Part shown: positions 1 through 11,860 of the stretch, piece after piece | Numbering within the stretch: position 1 is the stretch's first letter | Layout: every line of letters begins with the position of its first letter | Origin: Sistotremastrum niveocremeum HHB9708 | Taxonomy: Eukaryota; Basidiomycota; Agaricomycetes; Sistotremastrales; Sistotremastraceae | NCBI GenBank assembly: GCA_001630475.1 | Contig: KV419452.1 | Span: 65,403-129,402 of the forward strand | Reading direction: 5' to 3' | DNA length: 64,000 bases | Position numbers and translations under genes: made by a program | Notes under the pieces: generated by a model | Told to the model about the DNA's origin: nothing | The model's input: only the letters and a program-made list of their open reading frames with translations | Databases searched by the model: none

Positions 1-1471
1 TCCGAACCCGGTCCGAACCGAACTGAACCGGCGGTCCGGTTCAGGTTCAGGTTCGGTTCGACCTGGGGGACCAACGGTTCGGTCCGCGGTTCGAGCTGTT
101 TGCCTGGCAGCCCGGACGCGGTTCGAACCGAACTGAACCGCGGACCGATGATCAAGACGAGCGTTAATGATTCCATAGAGAACACAAATTTTGAGTTACA
201 GAAAGTAGAAGTGGTATTACATTCATAATTCGGACTGCAAATATCGTTAACGCCGTTATGTCCGTAACCCAACAGACGACCACAACGCGCCAGCAACCCT
301 CCAACACACCATCGTCTGATCATCGTGGCTGGCACTGGCTGCCATGACCCATCGGCTCGTGTCTCCCGCACGCTCTACACTGTCAACTCTTCGCATACTG
401 TCAATCACCATGGCTTGAACGTCGCCGCTTGGTCCCAGAACGTGCGAGTAACTACATCCCATTGCTACATCCCGTCCCTCGTCCTCTCCCTCTGGCAACA
501 ACCGCTCGCGACGACAAGCTTGGTGCTTGTCGTCGCACGCTTGCGACATCAGTGACTTGGCGTCACTGATGTACGCCGTTCCTCACTCAAAGCTCCAGAC
601 AGTGACTTGGCGTCATTGATTTGGCTCGGACGACTCGTCGACACTTTTCAGCAGCCATTCAAATTCGGCCCAAGATTCCTTCTCTGAAGCTTTCGTTGGC
701 AGTACGAGTGTAGCAACTTGAAAAGTTGATTATGAGACGGTCAGAGGGAAGGCGGTGACGAGCACTGGTACCCAGAGTCAAGGTGCGTGTTCTACAGCTA
801 CCCTTGCTATCTCATACTCATTTCTGTGATCTTTACCCCAGCCTCGGCTCTTCACTTTCTCATCGACTCACCCACAATCGCTCGCAGTACATTTGCTGCT
901 ATCTCGCGACTTCCTACGGTACTCGCTGTCTTCGTTCCCTAGCGCATGCGACCTGGACATATGTATGCCCGCAACACTTGCGCAACATCGTCTGCTTACT
1001 CTGTTAATCCACTCGTATGTTCGCGCGACTCGTGACTGCCAACTAACGCCATTGCGGCTTCACGCCACGTTGTTCGTCGACCTTGGTCTGTCAATATCTG
1101 CTACACTTTTCGATTATCTCGTCAGGTCGCAGCCGCGTTCGCAACTGCTTCCTACTTAGATCACATTCGATCCATTATTCTTTACAGCTCCCTGTGTCAC
1201 TAGCCTCAATCAATATATAAATACTCTTCCTCGAGCTTTTTTTATCTCTCCCTTGCTACCAAGACTTTCAGGGCACGAAAAAAAAACCTTCACCTGAACA
1301 AGGCGTCCGACAAGCGTCCGGACCGCGTCCGAACCGAACCGGACCACCTATGAACCGGACGCCAGGTTCGGTTCAGGTCCGGGCGTTCTGGGGAGGACCG
1401 AACCGAAGTTCGGTTCGAGGTTCGGGCTCAAGAGGTCAAGGACCGAACCGAACCGAACTTCGGCATCACTA
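1..1471. mobile_element. hAT-like DNA element, left terminus just outside window
   Basis: Both ends of this stretch (1-150 and about 1305-1471) are packed with variants of GGTTCGGTTC and its complement, the subterminal repeats expected for a non-autonomous hAT-type element. The right end reads ...CGGCATCACTA, so the inverted terminus begins TAGTG, which fits the hAT terminal pattern. The dense repeats at base 1 suggest that the left terminus lies a few bases upstream of the window. The interior has only short unconvincing reading frames and no transposase. If the right boundary is correct, the next eight bases (CTCAGGTG, 1472-1479) should be the target duplication. The class is inferred from termini only. 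Confidence 0.55.
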
Positions 1472-2537
1472 CTCAGGTGCACAACCTCAACCCAATCCCG
1501 ATACTTCTCATTTCCACGACTAGCGAAACCATAAGCCCTCGCTGAACGACGTTTCAGAGAATGGCTTGCTGTTTATTCGCCCTTCCACGATCTTCGAGGG
1601 TTCCAGGTCACGCGTGGCCACTCGCCAGGAACAGAGACAATGGAAGTTATGGAACACTTTGAGATTCACATGATTCCCATATTGGGTTCTGTTTGCGGTC
1701 GGAGGACGCGGCGCTGCGACCCAAGCGCGAATATGATGACGGAATTGGACGCAGGTTGCAGTCACCCCAATTCACAATGCTATTGTATAGTGAACTCATC
1801 GAATATACACAGAAGGGCGGGTGCTCTCCTAACTAGGAAGGTCGTCCTGCTCAGTACTCTCTCGCTTCCGCCTTTGCACTGCCAGTTTGCAGCCCCAGGA
1901 CCCCAGGGCAGTGATCATTGTCGAATGTTCAGTACGCAACTGCTGTCCTCGAGTCCCAAATAAGCTGGATGATGATATAGACAAATTATCGAATAGCATC
2001 TGACAGCTGTCAAAAGACTGTGTTATCACTCGCGTTCATCTCCGTAAAACCGGTCCTTACAGCTATGCATCCCGCCAGAACCCGCCTCCTTCTCACGCGA
2101 TTTTTTTTTTCTCATCTATCGTTCAGATGACGCAGGGACGGCGATCCAGGGAGCGTCGTACACACCCCAAAAGGGATCAGGGAACTGTTGGAGCCGACAC
2201 TGACCCTTTCATATCGGCAAACGCACCGACAACAACCAGTTGTTCAACTGAAAGATACACAGCGGCGGTTTCCCAATCGAGAGACTGAAGGTGAAACAGA
2301 GAAGAGAACAATAGCGTCGAAGCAGCCGCTGCTTTGTCACCGTGGCGCAGTGGGCGCATCAGAACGAAATTTGCGCATATTGTAAATTTCTTATGGCGAT
2401 TTCCCGCTCGGCCGACTGATAGGTGGGGTTCATTTTGATCGCCGGGCGTCAATGGTACTGTATATAGATCAATAATCCTCAGTGTTCTTGTGTTGACTCG
2501 CCACTTTTTTCGACTACTCCATCTCTACCCTAGCATC
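1472..2537. other. Intergenic region upstream of first caspase-like gene
   Basis: No convincing gene. From about 1905 on it resembles the region upstream of the second caspase-like gene (about 5215-5800): both hold CCTCGAGTCCCAA (1945 and 5253 areas) followed by CAGCTGTCA and then a CGGTCC-TAC block in the same order. A TATA-like TATATAGATCAATAA lies near 2460, about 75 bases before the chosen ATG, and may be the core promoter. Confidence 0.5.
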
Positions 2538-4146
2538 ATGTCGATGTCTTTCTCTTTGACAAAGTCTCTACAGAATACGTTCCCCCATGCTTTCCCGCCC
2601 TTCGCCGATTCGCTCAGCTTCTGGGTCTTATTGATTCCCCAATGGCTTGGACTCCAAGGGGACATGGGGCTAGCATTGGCAGTGCCGGTGCTGACCGTGC
2701 TCGTCACAGTATATTTTTTCTATTCTCGACGACCTCGGCAGACGATCTGGCGGTTGACGAAGTCGAGAGGGCCACGAAAGTCAGCCAACCACAAAGCATT
2801 AATTGTACGTCGTTTTATCTCTGCATATCTCGCATATGACCCAGTTTGTCCCACTAGATTGGTGTTGCCCACGTCTCGGGTCACCGTGAACTGGACGACC
2901 TGGACGCCGCTCACTCAGACGCCCAGAGGATCTTCCAATTTCTCTTGAGTATGTGCACATTTTCTCTACTTCATCATGACCTGGTGGCCGAATAAGCTCA
3001 GAGAATGGATGGGATCAAGATCGTATCATCAAGCTCGTGGATACTAGAGATTCCCCTTCCAATCTACGGCCAACCGAAGCCAACATTGTTAGTGGCAACT
3101 CTGTTAGTTGGTTCTCGATTCCTTAAATTTGGACTACAGAAACGATCTATGCGGAAGCTTGTAGAAAATGCCAGGGCTGGAGACGAGCTATTTCTGTACG
3201 GTAGGTATCTAGCTAAGTCGGTCTATTAATCTGCAACGGTTATCCGTAGTGGCAACGCATGGTTTTCAGCGCGATTGCAAGGGTGGCGACGAGGAAGATC
3301 TGAAAGATGAACGTGCGCCGTTTTGTTCCTTCTATTTTCCTCAACCCACAAACTGAGTCTTCTTTCACGATAGTCATTTATTCGTGTGATGGCTGTGAGA
3401 TCGTTGACAATACGCTATTCGATATTGCAATCAAGCCATTACCAAAAGGGTGCAAGATGACCGTGAGTCCGCTTCGTATAGAGCTAACATGTCGTTGATT
3501 TTCTGCTAGGTTCTATTTGACACATGCAGTGCGGGGACTGGAATGGACTTGCCATACCGGACCGATCGCGGTGTGAGTATTGGCTATTCTTCACATCTCT
3601 CTCCCGTTCTGAGTGGTCACGACAGATTTCTGAAGAAATCATGCCCAAACAGCTTCCAATGACATCAGTAAAACCGAAGATGAGAGAAAGCAACGGGAGT
3701 GTGGTTATGTGGGCGTCTTGTCATGACGGCCAAGCATCGTTGGAAATTCAGGTTACCGAGGGCAACAAGACTTATAAAACCGGAGCATTTACGCATGTGA
3801 GGGTAAACCATCTACACCTATGGTACTGTCTGACGCGAATTTCATACTAGACTTTTCTTCAAGAGTTCCGTCAGTGACTGCACGATTTCTTAAACAGTAT
3901 TTTAATTGATAGCTGAATTCACAGGCTCATCCGAATTTGGATCCGATCCCTCGCATAGAAACCTATACGGCCGGATAAGGTGGGGAAACCCAGTGGCTTC
4001 ATGATGCAGAAAGCCCTTGACAGAATCTCTGCAGGAACACGTTCCTGGAAAAAGAGATACCTCACGAGGTACAACTCTCAAGCTCTTTGCCATTGGTACA
4101 TTGTTATCCTAAGGTTGTACATTCTTTCGCTGATCCGATGGCCTAG
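2538..4146 (+). CDS. Caspase-like (C14) protein 1, membrane-anchored, altered active-site loop
   Basis: Multi-exon gene for a caspase/metacaspase-fold protein. The N-terminus has a hydrophobic segment (LALAVPVLTVLVTVYFF) that should anchor it in a membrane. Then come KALI at an exon end, the IGVAHV strand, an exon with NGWDQD, the catalytic-His strand VATHGFQ (His codon 3258-3260), the acidic loop GDEEDLKDE, and VLFDTC with the catalytic Cys codon at 3525-3527. The residues after Cys are SAG, where metacaspases and paralogues 2 and 4 have HSG, so activity may differ. The C-terminal part continues with VVMWASC and GAFTH and is spliced to a stop at 4144-4146. An in-frame ATG also lies at 2490. 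It is the first of four tandem paralogues with shared intron positions. Family is confident; peptidase activity is not known. Confidence 0.8.
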
Positions 4147-5853
4147 AACGTCGATGACCGGTTCAGCGTCTGAGATCCCCTTCAAGAGCAGCAAAATATG
4201 TGTGAATCGGTGTCAATATGTCAGGGACATAGATTGTACCATATTTCCCGTCGTGCGCGATGCTATCATGATATCACTATATCGTCGTACTGATTCTGTA
4301 AGTCAGCTAAATCCTGATATCGGGTCACTGGATATAATGCTAGCAGCATCCCCTTGCGACTGGCAGCCCAGTGACTTCTGTGTCACCAGCCTGGGTGTCT
4401 GGCATAACATCTTGAACGTTTTACTTTGGGTCTTTTGCAGCACCTCTCTACACATTTTATGTTCCGGAGAGTTGCATTATTAGTTCTTTCACTTTATGCG
4501 TCATATCTTACTTTGTGTCCTTGAAATTCTGCAATTCGTTGTATACTAGAAGGTGGGATAGGAGTCCTAGGACTGCATATTAATAACCTCCCTGCAAAAA
4601 TCGCCTCCGTATCAAAATTGCTCCGAATTGACGCGCCGGAAGGTTCGGAACGGATGAGCTCGGCAATGTCGCTTGCCCTGCGCGCCTCCGCTAAAACTCC
4701 GGTCGATCGTCTTCTCGATCGATCAGATGAGATGCAGATCGTGCCTCGCGCCACAAAGGTCAATGCCATGATCAGCATTCAGTGCGCACGTCTCAGGATC
4801 ACGAGCTCAACAATAGGTCTTCTGTCTTGTAGGACTCTCGAATCTGATTTCAAACTTGTGAACCAACGTTCCAGGGCCGTAGCCAGCTTTATTCCCCCTT
4901 TTGTAATGCTTGTGGCTCGGTGGTTGCACCACTGAGTCGCTCCTCAGGAAACAGAGCTGGGGCTGCTTCTCATACTCGTGAGCTTCACATGATATCGTGA
5001 ACTTGAATCCACGCTCAAGGACGCAGTTACCCCATAACCCCGAAATTTTGCAAGAGTGTGACTTCTGGGCGACCCTGACACAAAATCGAAAGCGGTATTA
5101 TGCAGTGGATTGTCGAAGGTTTCCTAATTCGTGTACTCGCACAGGTCGGTGGCTGTTCGACTCCCACTCTTCATAGTGAGTGTGTATACCTATCACGGGC
5201 CAAAATGCGTGTGTGGTTTGATCATGGTCCAATGTTTATTATAGACCTGTCATCCTCGAGTCCCAATTAAGCTTTAGCGATGACGCAAGTTGGGGCTTCT
5301 GGACTCACGTGTTGGCAGCTGTCATTTAACTGAATACTGATCTCTATTCAGGCGCTCGATGACGAGAGATCGGTCCGTACAACTTTAGATCTCTTTCCTT
5401 CTCACCATTCTTTGTGAATCTCAGAAATCACGCATTGGGCCTAAAGAGGTTCAATGGACTCAACAAAGCCGAACAATATCCGTTAATATCGCCAAACCTA
5501 ACGTCCGTGGCCCAATGGTTCACCGGACCACACGGCCACGGTGATCTGCCGTTGCGCAAGACTGCAGACTGCAGCTGAAACAGTCATATATGAGGGGATA
5601 ATAATATGAAAGAAGTTGCGGCTTTCCTATAGTGGACGCATCAGAAAGATGTATAAGGGGCGTTGCATTTCTTTTTCTTTTTCGCTATTTCCCGAGGTTG
5701 TTGACCGAGAGGCGGAGTCACTTTGATCGTGGGTAACAAAGGTATCGTACATAAGCCGCAGACCCCGTTTGTTGACCTTCTCCCTCACCAAACACTCTAT
5801 CCTCGCCTGAGCATTTAATCCATGCCTTTCCCTGCTCTGCTCTCCTCCGGTCA
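4147..5853. other. Intergenic region between caspase-like genes 1 and 2
   Basis: Short reading frames only; no gene recognised. The downstream half (about 5215-5800) is a diverged copy of the region upstream of caspase-like gene 1, so the duplication unit included the promoter as well as the coding part. Confidence 0.5.
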
Positions 5854-7501
5854 ATGTTACGCCCGCACTCGCTTGTTCGCCGATTCTCATCTCCGCCTCG
5901 TCGGTTTGGTCCTGGGAGAATCCTGGGGTTAGGGATTGCAGTGGCGGCGTTCGCTGGTGTCGGCATATACAACCTCAGTTCTTGCGAGTCTCTACAGGAT
6001 ACTGTCTGGCGCTTGACCGGGTCCAGAGGAACAGGGAAGCACAAGGCTTTGATTGTACGTGTCCTGGCTCTTCTCTGTATGCATGGGAAGTGACACATCT
6101 CCTAAGGTAGCGATCGCTAAAGTCCCTGGCCTTGAAACGCTAGATGCCCCTCACTCTGACGCCGAAAAAGTGTCTCGCTTTCTCTTGAGTACATTAACAT
6201 TCTGCTTATTTCAAGTTACGTTTGTCGCTTAATATTCTCAGAGCATGGCTGGGACGAAGCTTGTATCAAGAAGCTTGTCGATCACGAACAATGCCCCCTC
6301 GATATGCAGCCCACCGAAGTCAACATTGTGAGTGGAAACCACTCCAATCAATGTTCTATCCCTCATATCTTGACTATAGCTAAAATCTCTGCAGACGCTG
6401 GTGGAAAATGCCAGGGCTGGAGACCACCTATTCCTTTATGGTATGAATGCAATTAGCTTGCTCTCGCAGACTGCAAAGAATATATGTGTAGTCGCAACAC
6501 ATGGTTTTCAACGCCCTTGCACTACCGGAGACGAAGAAGACTCCAAGGATGAAGGTCAGCATGTATTTGGGTCCTCTGAGTTTTTGGAGATTCTCATGAG
6601 CGCTCGGCTCTCCTTTCCTACAGGCATCTATTCTTGCGATGGGTCTGAGATCATCGACAACATATTATTTGACGTGGCCATCAAGCCCTTGCCAGAAGGG
6701 TGCAATATGACAGTGATTATTCTCTTCTGAATTTATCCAACATTGGCTTGATTTTTTTGCAAGGTTTTATTTGACACTTGCCATTCGGGGACTGGGATGG
6801 ACTTGCCTTTTCGGACCGATCCTGACGTGAGTTGTGTTTGTTATTATAATAAATGTTTTCCTTGGAATTGAAACTTACAGTACGGTAGAGTACCGAGGAC
6901 GACATTCCAAATCAGCTTCCTGAGACGTCCATACCGATGATGAGGCAAAGTTGTGGGAAAGTGGTTATGTGGTCTTCTTGTCTGGACCGGCAACAATGTT
7001 ATGAAATAGAAATTCGAAATGGAGAGCAAACCCAGAGAACTGGAGCGTTCACGCATGTATGTATTGAGCATTTACTATCTCTGCGTACGATGTTATCGAT
7101 ACTGATTTCTGGATACTAAATAGACGTTTCTTGAAGAATACAGTCAGTCAGCAGACTACCCGCAATGAAATATGTTGATGCATTGTTTCATAGCGTCTGC
7201 TGCATTCCGAGACGATCCGTCTTATCGAAGATTATTCGGTCTGATCAGGTGAGAAGGTCGTAATAAGTCCGACGCGTACTGACGTAGCTTCCTTAGAGAG
7301 CGGTTTGTGGGAGAACAATGTCTCGAAAGAAGTCCAGACTGTCCAATTATCGAGTTCACTACCACTGGTAGTAAATTTTGTCTGGGATGTTATTTTGATA
7401 AACTGACGAGAAAGTCTAGCACGTCGACGGGCAGTTCAAAATTGGAGATACACACAAGAAATAATCCGGTGGAGAAAATTGCCTCGATGATAGCACGATG
7501 A
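5854..7501 (+). CDS. Caspase-like (C14) protein 2, membrane-anchored, canonical His/Cys
   Basis: Closest relative of gene 1. It starts MLRPHSLVRR, followed by a transmembrane stretch (LGLGIAVAAFAGVGIY) and WRLTGSRGTGKHKALI. After splicing it gives VAIAKV, KHGWDEA, LVENARAGDHLFLYVATHGFQ (His codon 6500-6502), GDEEDSKDE, IYSCDGSEIIDN, and VLFDTCHSGTGMDLP with the catalytic Cys codon at 6779-6781. So both catalytic residues and the full CHSG loop are present. The C-terminal exons give VVMWSSC, GAFTH, TFLEEY, DPSYRRLFGLIRERF and end near 7501; the exact last exon is uncertain. Known members of the family cleave after basic (metacaspase) or acidic (caspase) residues; specificity cannot be read here. 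Likely role, by family only: regulated cell death or stress proteolysis. Confidence 0.82.
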
Positions 7502-9234
7502 TGCCATCCATGTTTGCCACCGAAGCAGCTATTCGAGCCATTGATTGAAGCTGTACGCCATCTATAGATATTGAAATACCGTGATAATGGAGTACGGGAT
7601 TCGTCCTGGGCAGGGACTCCCATGCAACAGCAATGTAAATACAATGGACGATTTGGATGCAAGGAAAACTTTCATGCTACCTGGCTTGACGTGGCTTTCG
7701 GCATAAGACAAGCTTAGAGCTGTTGATTTTTGCAAGGCCAATTTCGAGCGGTCCTTTCCGGGCCGCGAAAACACCCGTCACGCTGTGACGAGAGGGTGAC
7801 CGTGATTGACTCGTGATTATCAAGTTGCTTCCGTCCCTTGCTTCCTGGCTCCAGTGAACAAGTCGCCTCCATAACGGCTTAGGCATGTATGAATTCTAGC
7901 TTTCAATCTATCACATATAAGTGCTAGGAACAGATCCACGCGCATTCTGCGAACGAGAAATGCCCCAATCTGTTGTTTGAACAGCATCTGTGTTTAACAG
8001 GCTTTGAAAGGCGATTTTACACCGGTGTGCCTAGCGCCTGGGGAAGGGTACAGACCACATGACCATACTCTTCTACTGAAAGGGGAAAGAGATATCCAAG
8101 TGCATTCATTCTAGCTTTCGTAGTCGTCCAACGACTATACTTCATCTCGTTCTCGTCCACCGAGCATTGGGTACACTGTCGCTCTCATTCGAAACTTGAT
8201 CTCGGCAAATCTCGAAATGATTGCTGAACTGCCTTCCTGGCTATTCAGCTTCGATGGCGATGCAGTCAAGTTACAATCCTAAGCGCTCACAAGGTACTGG
8301 GTTTTTGAATCACTGGCGAATTTCTCAAAAGTGCTACCACGGACAGCACACAATCATTGTCTGGACTACCTTCTGCTTCCCTGATTTCTCGAAAAAATCC
8401 CGCACACCGCCGAGGTGTTCATACGAGAGAGGAGAGTTGGGGCCCTTGAAGGGCTATGATGGGGTCCGGGGAATTGCATGGGCCGCGGACAAAGGCAGTT
8501 ATGATGGCCTTCTCTAGTGCGTCCACGGTGTCTATACGCATGCGCACACCAGTGCATGCATTGCCGAGAACTTATTCGAGGGATGTTGGCGCAACGGAGG
8601 ATCTTGATGGAGTGTCGTCGTTGGTTCCGGAATATTTGGTGAGGCTACTCCCATCATTCTCGAAGTTTTTGACGGAAAATTTCTCTTCATTTCGCCTCCT
8701 ATCAACAGCAGTGGTCCAACCTTTCAAAGATCACTGGGTCACTTTCCGCGTTAAAGGCATCTTGCCCAAACGGTCGTCTTAGTATAACATCATTGCACCA
8801 GGTCGACTTCGAGAGCCCTTTGGTGCTGTCCAAGGCCCATTCTTGCGTTCAGGCTGGGTCGTAACACCTGAAACGCTGATTCTTGCTGGGCGTCTGTTGT
8901 CCGCATCCCGTCCTCCCACTCATTGGTCCGCGTCTAGTTCCAGGCCTCAGGACTTTGCGACGTTTCAGGTCAGATATACAGAAATGTGCTATTGGCTAAT
9001 GCTATGCTGTGGACTGTGAGCACTGCCGACGTCTTGTTCTCCGACCGATGGATGACGTCCCCACGGAACGTCGCGCTTCAATATGCTCAAGTGCAAGAAC
9101 TTTGTGGAGCCAACAACAGAGTAGGAAATCAGGAAATCTTGCCGCAGCTCATGAGTTGTCGCAACCGTTCGGTCGCCCTCTATGTGGCTGTATAAATCGG
9201 GCAATGGACCGGAGGCCAATCCACATTTCTCGAC
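7502..9234. other. Intergenic region between caspase-like genes 2 and 3
   Basis: Several short open frames on both strands (for example near 8456-8782) but none shows splice structure or a recognisable motif. I see no repeat or RNA gene here. Confidence 0.4.
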
Positions 9235-10622
9235 ATGCCCGTTCCCTTTGGTCGTTACTATCGGAGCAAGGCTCTTCTTGTGAGTGCGAGTATTCGGGCA
9301 TGTCCTTCAAGCCTTCAATATCTATCAGATTGCCATTCCCAAAGTTGATGGATATGAGACCCTCGAGGCACCTTGTTCTGATCTAATCCGCATGCGACAA
9401 CATTTGCAAGGTTAAAGAATCCTCCTCACTAGTTTCGTCGTTGATGGCTAACTAAATAAAAGGCCGCGGATACACAAGAGATGATATCGTAGAATGCTCC
9501 CCGTACGCTCCACAGGAACCGAATAGGGACACTTTAGTCAGTTTACGCCCAATCTAGCCCTTTCATCATCATTCATCGTTATCGCTATGCACAGCTTCGT
9601 GAAATGCGACGACTTGTCCTTGGAGCAAGACCAGGTGACCGACTGTTCCTGTACGGTGAGCTCCTAGTATTTACGGACATTCGGCACATCGGTCTTATCC
9701 TGCATAAGTTGCTGCTCATGGCGTTCAAGTCAAAGATGTGGATGGTGACGAGGAGGACTTCTTCGACGAAGGTTTACTCTGAACTTGGCGATGGTTGCGA
9801 AATCTTACATGATCTATATAAAGCTATTGTGTGCAGTGATGGGTATTGCATTGTCGACGATGAGATGTTTGAGATCATGGTCCGCCCTTTACCTGCTGGC
9901 TGCTATATGGAGGTATAGATCCCCCTTATATACCCTCTACACACTCGACTTCTCACCTCGAGAAATTGCTGCAGGTAGTTTTCGACGCCTGCAGCTCGGG
10001 CACAGGTCTTGATCTTCCCTATCATTCTGAAATCACCAAGGTAACATTTTTACATAAATGTCCCCGCTTAAAGTTGACGGCATGCGTTATTGATCCTCGG
10101 TAGAACGATTATTCGGCGACAAACTTACCTCGAATTTTGAGGCGAGGCAAACTCGGACCTGCTAAAATTAGGAAAGAGAGCAAAGGGACCGTAGTGATGT
10201 GGTCTGCTTGCAGGGATGACGAGGAGGCCCACGAGGTTAAAGCGGGCATCAACGGCGCATGGACGGGGGCTCTTACCGATGTAAGATATTACGTCGGAAC
10301 CGTGCGCGCTTCTTCTGACTTGATTTTCCCCACAGACATATCTCAAAGCTCGCGGTATGGCTCTCTTGTGATTTGATTTCTAGGAATAGCAACTAACTTT
10401 CTGCGCTTCAGAACGTAATTGCCGCACTTACCGTGATACACTATCCTTCATCGAGTTAGTCTCTCGTTCGCACGATACCGTAGTCTTAGCCTTGATCAAT
10501 TTCTCATTCACAGATCCGCTTATAATCGAAATTTTGCCGTTCAAGGGGTCTTCGATCGAGCTCAGCTTTCCTGTTCGCAACCTCTCGTCAGTCATATAAT
10601 CGTCATCTCTCCGCTATACTGA
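9235..10622 (+). CDS. Caspase-like (C14) protein 3, no membrane anchor
   Basis: Short first exon MPVPFGRYYRSKALL starting at 9235, then IAIPKVDGYETL, an exon with LGARPGDRLFLY, VAAHGVQ with the catalytic His codon at 9717-9719, DGDEEDFFDE, CSDGYCIVDDEMF, and VVFDACSSGTGLDLP with the Cys codon at 9990-9992. The residue after Cys is Ser rather than His. Later exons give VVMWSAC and, after three further short introns, FDRAQLSCSQPLV, which matches the QLSCSHPL-like end typical of metacaspases, and a stop at 10620-10622. Unlike genes 1 and 2 it has no hydrophobic N-terminus, so it is probably soluble. Intron positions after KAL(L/I), before the His strand and before the Cys strand match its paralogues. 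Confidence 0.78.
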
Positions 10623-11860
10623 TATGATTATATTCAGGATATTGATACTGAGCACCCGTGGTGATTGCTACTCTACTATTCAACCCGTCGTATATTGTTC
10701 CCAGCGTGCTTTCATTACCTTAACAGCTGATTGTTTCCTGTTAATGTTTCTCGCTTGTACCCGCCTAGGATAATCAGATACCGTTAATACAAATAATTTC
10801 CATACTCCTCTGGAACCGTTGCATAGTGTATCGGAGGCGTTTGACACCCAATACTTCATGGCTATTCCACTTGATTATCCGACAGATGACTGGACGAAAC
10901 ACCTTGCCCTCTTCCTCTACCGCGATGTAGAAGCTCAGTTCAGAGCACCCAAAACATCTGATCGTAGTAGTAATCTGAGGGATGACACCTTCAGTCGTAA
11001 GACACGGAGTCCGCATAGGAATACACGCTGCCGGACGAAGTGGATGTGGGAGCCGTCGGGTTCCACGAATTCTTATGTGCTCTAATGCTGGAGCGACGGC
11101 CGTGAGAACTGCGCGCGCGCTTGCATGTAGGCCGCTCTGAGTTCCAAATTATATAAGCGCCACCCTCTGCTTCCGCTCGCGTCCTCCGTCGCCTCCCCGG
11201 ATGCTTCAGTGCGGAGAGTCATACATCTTGTTTGGTTGGCTGACTCCCAATTCTTTCGCCCAGAATTGTTGATAATCTCGAGTCGTCAGATACTTATATA
11301 GCTCTCACATTGGCACCTGCTGTATATCCTCACCTCACAGCCTGAGGTGTTTCTTTGGAGGTTTCTCCTTTCAGCGATGCATGAACTCGGGCCATGCAGC
11401 AATGGGAGTCGGACCTTACATCGGTCTAGGAGGAGAGACCTCTTTAAATGTTAAATCTGGATCGAGCAGCCGAGTTTTGCAACCGATAGCCATCTCTCCG
11501 TGGCTCAGCCCAGTCCGCTGGATATGGTCGGTTGAGTTTCCCGGATTCTTCTGTTCGATCCAGTTAGTCCATCTATCTATTCTTTTATTGCTCTCATGAA
11601 TCGTCATCCGAGAGACGCGCCGGAATGCTTCCAATTTCGCTATCACGCTTTCCAACCTGGCGTCTATGGTATGCGGTTGCTATTCCATCGAAAAATCTTC
11701 ATTCCTGTGCATATCCCCGCCTGCAATTAGTCTATGGCCCCGTAAACTCGGCGCAATGGAGATTGTGACGCGACGGGGTGTCGTCTGGTGTCGTTACATT
11801 TCCGCGGTCGCGCTGTGCTCACCCGCCCTCGAGTCTATAAATGTAAGAGATATCCACTCC
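10623..11860. other. Intergenic region between caspase-like genes 3 and 4
   Basis: No gene recognised. Reading frames around 10819-11085 and 11381-11655 are short, overlap on both strands and show no family motif. The last 30 bases hold a plausible TATAAATG start region for gene 4. Confidence 0.4.
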
